Shown here: positions 11,211 through 22,510 of the stretch, one piece after another
Numbering within the stretch: the first letter of the stretch is position 1
Layout: each line of letters begins with the position of its first letter
Source of the DNA: Styela clava
Lineage: Eukaryota > Chordata > Ascidiacea > Stolidobranchia > Styelidae
DNA length: 64,000 nucleotides
Direction of reading: 5' to 3'
NCBI RefSeq assembly: GCF_964204865.1
Contig: NC_135253.1
Span: forward strand, 21,674,001 to 21,738,000
Program-made: the position numbers and the translations under genes
Notes under the pieces: model-generated
Database searches by the model: none
The model's input: only the letters and a program-made list of their open reading frames with translations
What the model was told of the DNA's origin: nothing

Positions 11211-13663
11211 TCAACTTAGTTACGAAAGTGACGTTTTTTATCCAGATCCTACACTACAACACGGAATGAACTTTGAAAAACCAAGAGTTCCGGATTTGAC
11301 TCCGGAGCATTTCCCAACGTGGAGAGTCAATGAAATGAACCCGGTATTATTGAAGGTGAGCTGTGACTAGTATTGGTATCCTTATATTATTTTAAACTGC
11401 TTCTTGCGTCAGCAGATTTAGATCGTGCTGTAGGTAAGGGTAAGATAAGTATAGTGCATATAGCAGGGGTAGGCAATCAATCACTTTTTTGAGTGGACCA
11501 GTTACACGTAATAGGATTGGTTACTGGGCCGGAGGCTCAAAATTATTATGAATAACTATGAATGGGAAACAGTTTATTTACTAAAACTAGTCCTCCGTGT
11601 AGTCTAGGCTAATGTTTATATAATAATAAGAAGCACAATGTAACAATCGGCGACATTATGACGTGATTTTTATCGATATTTTGAGCGGAAATTTATATCC
11701 AAAAAAATATAGTCGTAATTCCAGCAGACACAAGTGCGCCAGATCAGCTTCCCTGATCATATTGACCTGTTGGTCTCCAAGTGGGACCGTGTTTACTGTC
11801 GTATATTGCACCATTATATTCCTATATGATTTTAGTAGCTTTTAGCAATTCAGAAGTTTACTGTAACTTTGCTCGGAGATGGATCTTTTTTTAAATATTA
11901 AATTATTGCCCCACGTTTCTCTGTTTGTTTTACTGATGGTTCTGTCTGATCATTTTTTTTAAAATTAATTCGGTTTATCTTAAGACAAGTTTGGTTGACC
12001 AACTAACAGTTGCTTGCTAATACAGACATAGAAATGTCTGTTCTAACCTAACCTTTAGTGGTGAGGCAATTGGCATACACCCCAGATGGTTTTTTTCAGC
12101 GTTAAATATCGTCACAAATAACAGCTTCGTCGTCCTTCATATGACAAAACCGGTCGGTTTTTCAAATATTGGAGTATTACTATTTGTCGACCTTGGCAAA
12201 ATTATAATTAGAGAAGAAATAGTAGCGATGACACAGCACTAACACTATATATCATTTCTTATTATACTGAATTATAATCTCTCTTTTCCAGTACATGAAA
12301 CGATCATATCGGCCTTGTCCAGCAACATTCAAAGCATCGGCGAAGAAACTGGCGGAAATCTCTGCCGCTCAGAAAATTCCGAAGTTTGTAAACACAATGG
12401 GAGGATCGCAATGTGCTAAGTTACATTGGGCTTGCTTAGCTGGTTGGTGTATGTGTGAGTGTATTATTGACTTGAATATCTGAATTGTTACTTTTGTTCG
12501 TTTGTTGTTGATGTTCAGAAAATCGATTATCTCCGCAACTAATATAAATAAACTGTTTGCATGATTAAAAACCATCATTTTGATTCAAAACATTTGACAA
12601 TTTATCGTACAAAAGTTCAGCCAAGATTATCACAGCTATTTCTAGATTAACTTTTGCCTACTGCAAGTAAACTAAAAAGACATACTTAAATTTCTGAAAC
12701 ACACCAGAAAACCAACAAATAGCATGTAAAAACGTAATAACGAGGTTATGTTCACAACCGTGCCTGAAAATCTATTTGAGTGACGAAGGTGTCTGAGCTG
12801 CTGCTGAAACCTTTTTGATGGTCGCGCGAACTTGTTCTAAGCGCAAATTTTAAAATTAACTAATTTGTTAAATTTGAGTTGGGTTGCGCGAGACTAACTT
12901 CCTATCTTTTCTCTATGCCTTTATGCTAGTGGATCCGTATGCGTATACTGCAAGGATACTGTAGCTGGAATAAACATGACTATTCTATCCAATTAAAGAG
13001 TCCAGCAATTTATTTCTTGCCATTATTGTAAACTGCTTGTCTGAGGAAGTCTGACTCTGGTCGGACAAAACGTTACAGAAATCCATTTGTGTTAGTGTGC
13101 AGCTGGACTCTTTACTCTGAATAGAATAACCAATCTGTCATCGACTTCTATTCAATAAAAACGCGGATCATAAAAATAATAAGGAAATGAATTCTTTTTG
13201 AGATTGTGGGGCGATGGCCTATCTAGTGGTTATAGCGTTGGTCTTGACTTATTTAAATTGGTATCACGCTAGCGCAGAGCGTAGACATCCCATTTTTTTG
13301 TTGTTTGGGGGGGGGGGGGGATAATATAACTATAACTTAACACATTATAACTTAAATTAACAATTTTTCACGGAATCTTTTTTTTTCTCAGGCAAATACC
13401 AATACCAGCCATTGACGCCTTTACATTTACTGCCACACACGAGACTCACTTCAAGTAAGGTAATTCCGAGCCAGTCACGTCTTCCAGGAAATTCACGAAA
13501 CAGTGTTGATATGTCTCCTGCTGTTTCAAGTAATGACGTCACGATTGATGATGACGTCGGGGAACTTTATGATGACGCAATAAAGACTTTTGACAATGAT
13601 GATTATAACGTCACTGATAATGAGAATATTATACAAATTATGAGCAAAGAATCGACGGTTTAG
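11128..13663 (+). CDS. Unrecognised three-exon gene, ~218 aa, MGNSTS start
   Basis: Exons inferred from splice sites: 11128-11355 (donor gtgagc), 12292-12448 (donor gtatgt; alternatively 12454 with gtgagt) and 13392-13663. All phases agree: exon 1 ends in phase 0, and the 2/3 junction makes a Cys codon with either donor, giving 218 or 220 aa. There is no signal peptide or membrane segment. The N-terminus MGNSTS fits an N-myristoylation consensus (Gly2, Ser6), which would anchor it to membranes; this is inference. Residues 1-40 are Ser/Thr-rich. Exon 2 encodes a basic, Cys-containing patch (RSYRPCPATFKASAKK; CAKLHWACLAGWC). The C-terminus is acidic (DDDVGELYDDAIKTFDNDD). Coding DNA is strikingly rich in 'acgtca'. 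I do not recognise the family; homologues or transcripts would be needed to name it. The extra start-codon copies upstream are described separately. Confidence 0.62.
11468..11600. repeat. Degenerate hAT-like fragment in intron 1
   Basis: The stretch from 'ggggtaggcaatcaatcac' to 'tactgggccggaggctc' resembles one end of the 'gggccgg'-type hAT MITEs of this window. No second end or duplication was found. Confidence 0.35.
12870..13130. repeat. Dispersed repeat family F
   Basis: Contains 'gagactaacttcctatc', 'ggatccgtatgcgtat', 'tgaggaagtctgactctgg' and 'tgtgttagtgtgcagc'. The same modules recur at 33930-34190, 37540-37700, 40010-40085 and 61580-61670, in either orientation. No terminal structure identified. 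Confidence 0.65.
13205..13320 (+). repeat. tRNA-like A-box segment and poly-G tract
   Basis: 'gatggcctatctagtggtta' resembles a pol III A box with flanks, as at the head of a tRNA-derived SINE, but no B box follows. A G-homopolymer of about 13 nt is at 13307-13320. It lies inside intron 2 of the 11128 gene. Confidence 0.3.
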
Positions 13664-13966
13664 TTCCCGTCAGAAAGTTTCGGATATCCTTCACTATAAT
13701 GAGCTAACTTATGGTACTCTATGAGGTGTCCAACACTCTCGCTCAGTACAAGTTACCACATATATTTAGGAAGTTACTGTATTTTGAAAGAACAGAAAGG
13801 GCTGCATACTCACTTGAACACTGGATATGTCCAACGTTCATTGCCAACATAGACAGATAAGAAGAACCGGAGATCTTTCTGGTTTGGCTTACCCCATCCA
13901 ATTTATCACAAGCTGCTTGGCATGGGCTTTGACTAGAACTCTCAAAGTAAATATATAGTCTATTAC

Positions 13967-14100
13967 AGTGGTTCCCAAACTTTTTAGGCCACGTCCCCTT
14001 TTTTGAATTTGAAGTCTCGCGGCTCACTTAAAAAATAACTAGCTAACAATAAGCTACAAATAACAGATAGTAAAGCGAAAGTATGTTTTATTAAAAAAAC
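13967..14100. repeat. hAT-end fragment 5' of family A MITE
   Basis: 'acagtggttcccaaactttt' is the common hAT terminus. The element is then interrupted by the family A MITE at 14101 and its far end is not recovered. Confidence 0.5.
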
Positions 14101-14336
14101 GGGGCTCCCGAAGTATGCGAACCAAGATGGCGGACATCGGAATGTAATATGTGTACTAGGTTAGGGTTAGGCCATAATTTTAGGTATAAATACTACGGGA
14201 GGCTCTTGGCTAGTCTTCGAACTGATAATAGGACTAAAATAAGGAAAATTGGAAAAAAATTATCGCCTAACCCTAACCTGTTACCCGTGTTATGTTCCGA
14301 TGTCCGCCATCTTGGTTCGCATACTTCGGGAGCACC
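14101..14336. mobile_element. MITE family A, full length (236 bp)
   Basis: Begins 'ggggctcccgaagtatgcg', ends 'cgcatacttcgggagcacc'. Terminal inverted repeats of ~40 bp contain 'aaccaagatggcggacatcg'. Flanks are A-rich ('aaaaaaac' / 'caaaaaac'), consistent with an 8-bp duplication. The two ~80-codon ORFs through it are shadows of the repeat. Confidence 0.92.
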
Positions 14337-14339
14337 CAA

Positions 14340-15387
14340 AAAACACGTTGAAAATAAAAAAAAATTGTCTGAGGCTCGCCGTTTGAGAATAAATAAAGGA
14401 CTAAAACATTTCTGACTTGCCATATCTAATTTAATGCAGTTTGTGTGAGATCGCCATGGAGATTGAACTGAATATCTATAACTTATAATACCAATATAAT
14501 CCAGTTCAATTGTTCATTCACCATCCTCTGCATGGCTGGATGTGTTTTGTTTATTTTTCTATCTGTATTTACTCTGCTTCTTCATTTTTTATTCAAATAA
14601 TTTTCACTGTGCCTTTTTCATGAACTTTTATCAACGCAATATTTAAACTTAATATCATCTTAGACCATTTTTTTTACATTCTTTTACGATAGAAAGATGC
14701 TGATGTGCCAGGAAAGGTGGTTCAGAGAGGTATTTGCTTTCTAGTCTAGCCAGTGATGAGCTGGAAAAATCGTAACAACCGGAACGCACCTAATTCGCAA
14801 AAATGTAATATATTCACAACACGACGCGGACGTTTACAGAATTGCAAAGAAATTATATGAAATATGTTTGTGTAAAATTATAAGAGTATTCATAGCAATT
14901 CAATACAAATCTTATTATTAGAATAGTATAGGATGAATTTTCATGGGGTCAAAGGTCGGAGAAACATCTATTACACGTTACTGCTGTACTAATTATTTGC
15001 GTTATGTGACGTAAAAAGACTTACTATGATGTAATAAAACATATTTTATTAACTAAGCATACCAGAGAAACTAGACTTTTTGTACCATAATTTTTTTTCA
15101 ACAACAAGAACGCAAATGCAGTAAAATGTCTAACAACCGGAACGCCGTTCCGGTGCGTTCCGGCTACAGCTCATCACAGTTCCAGACTCATAATTCGCGC
15201 TTTCATTATCACGGCAAGATAGAGAAGTCAGAAATTGGCGTTTTTCGATTGATATTGACGTTGTATTTTTAAATTTCTCGCAGATTACACTCAGAATTAA
15301 AGAACTTCCAATACAGGGGCGTAGCCAGTGGTCGGACCTGCCCTTTTTTAAATGAAAAACTGACACCTAATGAGCGAGACTTGCCAG
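14340..15387. other. Intergenic, no gene recognised
   Basis: AT-rich. 15115-15175 carries 'aacaaccggaacgc..gttccggtgcgttccgg', and a related 'aacaaccggaacgcacc' is at 14773: the two ends of a possible ~400-bp inverted-repeat element whose limits I cannot fix. Confidence 0.35.
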
Positions 15388-15746
15388 TAGGGCTGGGCAT
15401 TTCGAATCGAATAGTAAATTATTCGAATCGGTTGAGAACAAATTTTCGAATCGCCGCCATCTTGTTTTACTCTTTCCGCCAATGGTCGAGGTAAATTTCT
15501 CAATTTTTTATCATTGAAGCCATATTTTTTCAACACAATTCTGACATATGACTCTTTTCTGTATTGAGGTATTGATTTTTATTGTCAGTGATGTATTCTA
15601 TGTTTTCAGTAATTTATGTCTGGAGGACCTAAAATAATATGAACGTTACATACAATTTCATACCTTTCAAGTATTCGAGATTCGATTCGAAAAAATTATT
15701 CGATTCGATTCTGAAATCATCAGGTATTCGAAAATGCCCAGCCCTA
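15388..15746. mobile_element. hAT MITE, 'gggctgggcat' ends
   Basis: 359-bp element. The left end is 'tagggctgggcatttcgaat'; the right end 'attcgaaaatgcccagccct' is its reverse complement with few differences. Perfect 8-bp target duplication 'cttgccag' (15380-15387 and 15747-15754). The interior is rich in 'attcgaatcg'. A related copy is at 53548-53892 and a fragment at 10390-10640. Confidence 0.93.
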
Positions 15747-15759
15747 CTTGCCAGGCTGT

Positions 15760-16277
15760 AATTCTGCCCGATAAGCTCACAAAACTATACCGATGAAGCT
15801 GCTTCGACGTTTTTAGTTACGAGACCATTTCCTGTATCATTCATAACATTTTTTTCGTAGCTTGAAACCCGTTTAGACCCTAAAACTCTTGAAAACTCAC
15901 GTTTTCCGGCTTAACAGCACTCCCCTAGACTCTCTATAGCTGTTACGGTCTAACTTCGCAATTAGAAATTACAGAACCAAGACCTTTTGGAAATTCCTCG
16001 GCTATGTCACTATTCTAATATTCTGAGTCAAAATTTGATATTGAAGACGAATCAGCTTTATACGCCAAAGCTTTTTACCGAGAGTCGGAGCAGAAAATTT
16101 CAAAGCGTTAAAAAATAGCCGAATGTAATTTTTTTCCGCCTTCACTGACCCAATCGTGGCCGTTAGCGCCAACCCGGAGCTAAGAAAGGAATCAAATATT
16201 TGGAGTCGTATTTCTTTCTAGTGCACGAAGCTGAAGTTTCATTTACACTCCACCGGAGCATGAGTCAAGAATATGGT
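15760..16277. other. Intergenic with family H segment
   Basis: 15930-16010 matches dispersed family H in reverse ('gttacggtctaacttcgc', 'aattagaaatta'). Nothing else recognised. Confidence 0.4.
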
Positions 16278-16285
16278 GTATCTGG

Positions 16286-16990
16286 TAGGGCTGGGAATTT
16301 TAGGGAAAACATTTTGACCGTTAACCGGGTAAAATTAACCGGTTAACCACCGCGTGACGTTTGACGTAATATTTATAATTTCAGTTTGTTACGTCACAAT
16401 GGTTATAAAGCAATTTCACGTGTTCTTATCCCGGTTTCGATCAAAATTATTCACGAATCGAGATAGTTTCATGATTCCTCTGCTGCAAAAGATAGGCAGC
16501 GTGGTTCGGGCGTGTGGAAATATTTTAGAAAACCTGATTCCGTTGTTAAACGTCATTTATGTGACAAATTTTGAGTGTTCTATGTGCAAATTTTACTTCG
16601 AGATATATATCATATGTAGAAAAACGCCATCAACTGCGCACTTATTGTATGACATTGAATATCCGATTTTGCAATGAAATCGTGAACAATATATTTCGAA
16701 ATCGACCGAAAACTGATTCTGAATTCATCATTGTAAATTTTCATTATTAGCAACCTTGGCGCTTCCATTATTTTTTACATTTATCGATTCCTTACTCACA
16801 CAGTTAGTAATATTTTTTTGAATTAAACGCCGCAAAAAATAAATTTGCGATGACGTAATCATGTTTAACGAAATTGTACGGTATAAAGATGATTTGTACC
16901 TGAGATGTCAGTTAACGGTTAAAATAAATCATAACCGTTAACCAAATGAAATCGGTTAACCGGTTAATCGGCTCACTTTTCCCAGCCCCA
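16286..16990. mobile_element. hAT MITE, 705 bp, 'gttaaccggttaa' ends
   Basis: The left end is 'tagggctgggaattttaggg' and the right end is 'cacttttcccagcccca'; subterminal 'ccggttaacc' repeats lie at both ends. Perfect 8-bp duplication 'gtatctgg' (16278-16285 and 16991-16998). It contains a 107-codon ORF (16354-16677) with no transposase features, so it is treated as non-autonomous. Confidence 0.92.
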
Positions 16991-17024
16991 GTATCTGGAT
17001 TATTATCCTAAATTGAAACCGTAT

Positions 17025-17560
17025 CCGGAGTCTATAGACCTTTTTCAAAAATATACTTGTTATATTTGATGTTGTTTACTTCTTATCCGGAGTAGTGATC
17101 AGAGTCACGATTTAGGGTCATCCGGATTTTTAGTCAAAGTTGGAAACGTTGTTCGGAGCTATAAACCTTTTCAACGACGTAGTAATTGCAGTTGATCTTG
17201 TTCACTCAGTATTATGAGTTGTGGTCAGAGTCAATATTTTGGTTTATCCGGATTTTTAGTCAAAGTTGGAAACGTCTGTTGTTCGGAGTCTATAGGCCTT
17301 TTAACGATATAGTAATTGCAGTTGATATTGTTACTCATTATCCAGAGTAGTGATCGGAGTCAAGTTTTTGTTTTATCTGGATTCTTAGCCTAAGTTAAAG
17401 ATACCTTTGATCGGAGTCCATAGCCTTTTTCAACGACGTAGTAGTTGATTTTGTTCACTCAGTATCATGAGTTGTGGTCAGAGTCAAAATTTTGGTTTGT
17501 CCGGATTCTAAGTCAAAGTTGAAAAAGTCTTCGGAGTCCATGGGTCTTTCCAAATATACA
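17025..17560 (+). repeat. Tandem array, ~125-bp unit, ~4 copies
   Basis: The unit start 'cggagtctatag' recurs at about 17034, 17155, 17282, 17412 and 17531. Each unit also has 'atccggatttttagtcaaag', 'gtggtcagagtcaa' and 'aacgacgtagtaattgcag'. Units differ by substitutions and small indels, so the array is old. No open reading frame spans it. Confidence 0.85.
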
Positions 17561-17659
17561 GGTTGTCTCAAAAGTAAGTATACACTTTTGATCAGCTTTT
17601 CAGGTACTCATCACAGAGCTTTCATTTCGAGTGAGCGTCGTATCACGTCATTATAAAAT

Positions 17660-18537
17660 ATATTGGACTGGCCCAAAATAAATTGCCCCCCCTCCCCCCC
17701 AAAAAAATTTGGCTACGCTATATTTAAAAGTGCAAATCGCAATATTCTGACATTCCTTTCGGAGGAAAAATATTTTTATTATACTTCGGGGCTTTAGTTA
17801 TATATTTTGCTAATTCGATCGCATATAGTCCTTGAAATTAAGAGGCTCAGTCAATAATAAATCTATCCCTATGTATATCTGTGCTGGATTATTGATTAAG
17901 CAAAATAAGCACGTGCTTAGGGCACCAAGGGAAAAGTGACACCACAGGAACTTCCATAGACGATTTTCCATTGTTGCCTTAGTGTTAATGAACCAATTCG
18001 AGTGGTCAGACGACGCAGACTTCAAAAGTTCAGTCATTCATGTTATACCTCTATCTACATTAATGTTTAATCAAGTTAATCAATGTATATAAAGTATAAG
18101 AACTGTTTCCAAAAACATTAGTTAAATTATCGTGACTTGGCTCACAATTAGCAATAGGCCTGATTACATGTCCGCTGGAACCGGTCTAGCAGACCACTTA
18201 TTCACGCTTCAATGGTTCGCCTGCGATTCAATGAATACTGGAAGTTACTTATCCATTTCCGAGATAACATGGAACACCAGTTTTATTATTATCATTTTTT
18301 ATACATATATAGGCCACCAAAGTGCTGAGGGCCTCTATAGCTGACCCAGTCCTGATATACAAGTATCAGTTAGTGTGTCGGCGATCGCTCACATCTCTAC
18401 GACCAATACTACCCTTAGTTAGTAGTGTGAGACCTTAGATTGGTAGCGTTATATCAAATATGATATTATCTATAATTCCACCGCCTTGTTGCCACATTTC
18501 GGGACTACTTTGTTGATATGTTTGTCAAGGTTCCATT
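17660..18537. other. Intergenic, nothing recognised
   Basis: C- and A-rich tract at 17688-17708. Only short ORFs, and no coding exon pair with splice signals. Confidence 0.35.
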
Positions 18538-18726
18538 ACATTTGAACCCACGTACATTTGAACCCATGACAATTGCACCTGTATGCTATTGCACCCATGG
18601 AATTTTTTTGGTTTCACGGATAGTTAAACCCATACTAACCCTAACCCATGGGTTTTAGCACCCGCATATAGATTGAGCCCGTGGATATACGCATGGATTC
18701 AAATGTACATGGGTTCAAATGTACGG
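18538..18726. mobile_element. Foldback element, 'catttgaaccca' ends
   Basis: The left end 'acatttgaacccacgtacat' and right end 'atgtacatgggttcaaatgt' are inverted repeats. Further 'cacccatgg' and 'ccatgggttttagcaccc' segments pair inside it. About 189 bp, non-coding, able to form a long imperfect hairpin. Confidence 0.75.
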
Positions 18727-18985
18727 TCACCGTTTGTCAAATATCAAATTTGTATGGCTCCGTAAATAATAGTCAAACTCTCCATGGGCTCCAGAACGTC
18801 AAAAGTTTGTGAAATTCTAAGGTAGTGTGTCAGCGATCGCTTGCACCACTACGATCAATACTTTCTTCCCGTTCTTCAGTTAGTAGGTCGGGACCTTGGA
18901 TACATTTGATTATTTTTCATTCATTTTTCTGCTAAAATTTTTCCGGTTTGGGCCAATATCAATGACAGGTTGCAGCTGTCTTTTC

Positions 18986-19193
18986 GGCGCTTCAGAAGTG
19001 TTTGTACCAATATGGAAGGTTTTTGTTCGCCTACTTTACATCAAGTTGTGTGAAGGGACTGAAAGATATGAACAGGGGTATCTTTACTTGGCTAACAGAG
19101 ACAGTCCCCGAACTCGTAGTAGAACTGAAATAAGAAAAATCGGAATGAAATTATGGCCTAACCCTAACCTGGTACACATACTACGGGAGTATC
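18986..19193. mobile_element. MITE family B copy
   Basis: 'ggcgcttcagaagtgtttg' to 'cacatactacgggagtatc', with the internal family B markers 'agttgtgtgaaggg', 'aacagagacagtccccg' and 'cctaaccctaacctgg'. The overlapping 106-codon ORF is a translation of the repeat. Confidence 0.82.
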
Positions 19194-19312
19194 TTTTTTC
19201 GACACCTTACTTTTAGTTAGCAGTTCGAGATCTTGAAAGTGGAACATTGATATGTGTATATAGACCGCATTTTCAATTAATTTTTCATGTATAATCTTTA
19301 GCTACGTTCTAG

Positions 19313-19620
19313 GACTGACATGGACAAACTGCGGTCTGCAGGCCAAATCCAGCCCGTTGGGTAAATCAATCTGGCCCGCCTGATGGCGCCAAAACCAAAC
19401 TAAAACCGAATTTTTACGTTTTCGATAAAAGATAGCTGAAGGAATTTGTTGAAATCGCGATTAAATTTAGTTTAGGCACGAGGCGTATCGTTTTCCACTT
19501 TTGCTTTTGCAACACTGTGATTATTGTTGAAAAAATGTAACTGTCCGCGTCACACTTACATGGCGCGCCAGTCTAGGTGGGCAAAACTTTTGGTCCCTGG
19601 TACACAAACCTTGCCCCCCC
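19313..19620 (+). repeat. Repeat family I, near-complete copy
   Basis: 'ctgacatggacaaactgcgg' through 'caaatccagcccgttggg', 'gaatttgttgaaatcgcg', 'cttacatggcgcgccag' to 'ggtgggcaaaacttttgg'. Other copies are at 46370, 57895 and 58925. The ends have the look of the 'gggcaaac..ggcccg' class of hAT MITEs ('acatgggcaaa...tttgcccacc'), but no target duplication could be fixed. Confidence 0.7.
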
Positions 19621-19624
19621 CCCG

Positions 19625-21404
19625 CTCTAGAGTCTAGTCCTAGTGTTTAAAAATTCAGTTCACTCAGAGACAAATATGCAAGAATATTAATTTCCCATCA
19701 AAATAGCTTTCACACGTCCCGATTCACATTATAACACGAAATAATTCTCTTGTCGGACCTTGTTTTCACGATCAACGTGTTTCACTTCCTTTCATGATTG
19801 CTTTACATTCGAGGCGCATTTTTGATTCATATGTCCCTAATGTGGCCCATATATAATATACACGATTTAAGTATCCCCATAAATGGCCTGGATTGTTTAA
19901 TACATAACAGTATAGTCGGGCGATACAATTTAAATCAAAGATCTAATGGTCTTAGAAATGTAAAATATTCCCATTCAACAAAAAGGTTTATTAGTGTAAG
20001 CAGGGTTTTCTCAGCCTAGAATTTTTTGCAGCAACAGAGGAGGGTTTTTATATTTACATATATTAGCTAAGCAGCAGATTGTTGCTGCCAAAAAGACTGC
20101 GATTTAAAAGATCTAAAAATAGAATGATTCCTTTGTAAGATTAGTAGCTATTTTTATCTAATGAACGGCGCAGAGAATAATTTTACGTTTAGCATTTGGA
20201 AACGCTGTTAAATTTATTTTATTAATGTCAAATAGTTCAAATGAATTTTTTTATGCGCCAAAAATATACTATGATAATACATATAATGTAATGTTATTGT
20301 TTTTTTCGCTTCTATTCGTCAAGTTACGTATATTTTTTTTATCCATACTTTTCAAATTTGTGAATTGTAAAAAACGGTAATGGCTAAAATGCGCAATGAA
20401 AAATTGCATTGCAAATTGATGGATAGAATTCCATGACCATTTTATTGCCTCTATCGATATTGTTAGGCCCGGACATGGAGTCGGGCCTTTCCTTCTTGTT
20501 ATAGTTTAGGAGCCGTGGTTAAAGCTGTATTTATAAAGTCGAAAAATTTTAATAATGAACTTTCAGGATCAGGAGGGAAATTTCACTTTTTCCCCCAGGC
20601 ATGGAATTATTAAAAAATGGCAATTTCATTTGCCATCAATTTGTCCCAAAGTGAGCACCACAGTGGGTAGTCGGCATGGATTTGTTAAAAAAACTGGTAA
20701 AACATACTCATCTCTCACTCAACAATCCTCGTTTTACATTATTCCACACAATTTTATAAAATAATTCAAGTTTTTATTTCAACAGTTGTAAATTTATAAT
20801 ACGGTTGACACCAAGCAGGTTTTTAAAGAGACAACTGCTGATTTTGGTAAGTCAATTTGAAGTCTTCTTTAAGTTTAGGTTCCTAATTTATATTTCAATA
20901 TCCCGGGGGAGAGAAAACCCGACAAAGCGGCTCAATCACATAACTAACTACACCTTTTGCCTGGTCTTCAGTCAAGACCAGGCATTACTCGTTTTTTGAA
21001 ATAAATAAATGCGTGGGTTTAACGAAGCCATGACCAACTAAAACTTCAGTAATGTTTACTCACATAATCATCGAATTCGGACCTTCATATCTTTTGCACT
21101 TGCCGCAGTGCGCTCATCATAGGATATTGTATGTAAATCTGGATCTAGATAGTCTGTAAATTTATTCACGAAGTACTCAATGATACCAAATAGCAATGAG
21201 AAGGCAAACTGAAATGCCAAGAATTCCGTAACATATACAGAGCATGATGCAAGGGTGACGTTTTAGGCGTTATCAAATGCTGATGGACTCGAGATTTAGA
21301 GCAGGTTTAGTATTTCTTCGGTTTTCTATTTTCAACCGTTTTCAGAAATTAAATGCCTATCTGGTGTTATTTAATTGTTTCGAATTTTTCGTAAAAAGCC
21401 TAAG
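19625..21404. other. Intergenic, no gene recognised
   Basis: Includes a 7-bp-stem hairpin 'aggcccg...cgggcct' near 20466-20489, a SINE fragment at 20895-20945, and a perfect 11-bp hairpin at 20958-20984. The 69-codon ORF from 20555 contains an internal repeat ('ggcatgga.tt.ttaaaaaa') but no domain I recognise. Confidence 0.4.
20958..20984. other. Perfect 11-bp hairpin, 5-nt loop
   Basis: 'tgcctggtctt' - 'cagtc' - 'aagaccaggca'. Stem pairing is complete. It could be a small RNA structure or part of a repeat; no gene adjoins it. Confidence 0.6.
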
Positions 21405-21600
21405 CTCCGCCAAAAACACCCCCGACCACACCCCGCCAACGCTCAGAATGAGAAAATTATTAATTATCCAGTTAGGGTTAGGAATGCAGATTGCGCTTGG
21501 AGATCAAATTTTCAAATCATTCCTAACCCTAAGCCCTACTGGATACTTGCTAATTTGTTTTTTTTTTAAATGTATTTTTCTCAAATCTCACATTTTTGAA
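21405..21600. repeat. Repeat family E (copy 1)
   Basis: Contains 'gccaaaaacacccccgacc', 'aattatccagttagggttag', 'ggaatgcagattgcgcttgg' and 'aatcattcctaaccctaa'. Reverse-orientation copies are at 41540-41765 and 49840-50060. The 164-codon ORF at 21277-21771 is fortuitous. Confidence 0.7.
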
Positions 21601-21806
21601 TTAGCGGCGTTGGCTTCGTACAAAGGATCCATTGCTTCTAATGTCTATTTAACTAATCAAATTAAATTGTCTAATCTATTTTTGATTACTTTTTCCAATA
21701 CACGGGATTGCACTACGCTGTCTGGAAGATTTATATCAATTTCAATATTCAATTTAGCCTCAGCAAGCTAGAAAATTTTTCAGGAATTTGGTAGAACTCT
21801 TTAACA

Positions 21807-22125
21807 CAGCGGTTCTCAACCGGGGGCCCTCGGCTCCCTAAGGGGGCCGCAGAGGAGTTGGAGGGGGGCCACAAGGATGGGCTGGAATCTGAATTTACTT
21901 TTCACTTTAAAATAAATCTCACAGTTTTTCCTAGTTTGCTGCTCAACAAGATTATTTCGCAGGGTGTTTTCGCTCTCTTTTGTGCAAATTGTTTTAACAT
22001 AATGGGATTTGGAATCCATCAATGAAAATAACCCTATTAATACCTCTGCAATATTAAAGTGGGGGCCATGAGTGCTAAAAGCCTCCGAAAGGGGGCCACG
22101 AGTCATAAAAGGTTGAGAACCACTG
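21807..22125. mobile_element. hAT MITE, 'cagcggttctcaacc' ends
   Basis: 319 bp. Left end 'cagcggttctcaaccgg', right end 'ggttgagaaccactg'. Perfect 8-bp duplication 'ctttaaca' (21799-21806 and 22126-22133). Interior G-runs 'agggggccgc' and 'gggggccacgag' sit near both ends. Confidence 0.94.
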
Positions 22126-22169
22126 CTTTAACAGCTATTTTTGTAAAATTCACAATATTTTTTATACAG

Positions 22170-22276
22170 ACTTTTTATGCAAGTTTGAGAAAAACAAGGT
22201 CACAGATTTTCACCTGAAACTGGAAAGAGCACAGATAGAAGAGTTGGGAATGACTACTACAAAGACACTTATAGAT
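22170..22276 (+). pseudogene. Open type 2 module (coiled coil), 35 codons
   Basis: Acceptor 'tttttatacag', donor 'gtaaga'. After two bases it is open for 35 codons and includes DFHLKLERAQIEELGMTTT. The heptad-like Leu/Ile spacing suggests a coiled coil. Paralogous bodies are at 22439, 25444 and 26355 (shared 'aaggtc.cag' and 'gaagagttg'). Confidence 0.5.
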
Positions 22277-22438
22277 GTAAGACCTTTGTATAGCATTGTA
22301 GAGTATTTATTATATTAATTCAAATAAATCGCAGTCGTACTTTGCTTTTTCGAAATAAAAAAAAGTTGTGATTCAAGGCTTCAGATAATCTAAATTGCTG
22401 ATTTTTATACAATTTTGTAAATACATTTTTTATACAAG

Positions 22439-22510
22439 ATTTCATAAACAACAAGGTGATGAGCCTCAAACTAAAAGAAGAAATAGCACTAATAGAAGAG
22501 TTGACTTTTT
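22439..22510 (+). pseudogene. Type 2 module cut by a repeat
   Basis: Acceptor 'tttttatacaag'. The body is open as NNKVMSLKLKEEIALIEELT, and then sequence from the 63.1-kb repeat begins with no donor. It is a truncated paralogue of the 22170 module. Confidence 0.5.

Noticed and set aside
14149-14415. Recurrent ORF beginning MCTRLGLGHNFRYKYYGR
   Set aside because: It is the translation of family A MITEs and appears identically at 4219, 29506, 41890 and, in reverse, 51882.
16354-16677. 107-codon ORF inside the 705-bp hAT element
   Set aside because: No transposase motifs (no RNase H-like acidic residues or dimerisation region recognisable); element far too short to be autonomous.
21277-21771. 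164-codon plus-strand ORF
   Set aside because: It overlaps repeat family E and an intron segment of the module array; hydrophobic random composition, no domain or conserved partner.
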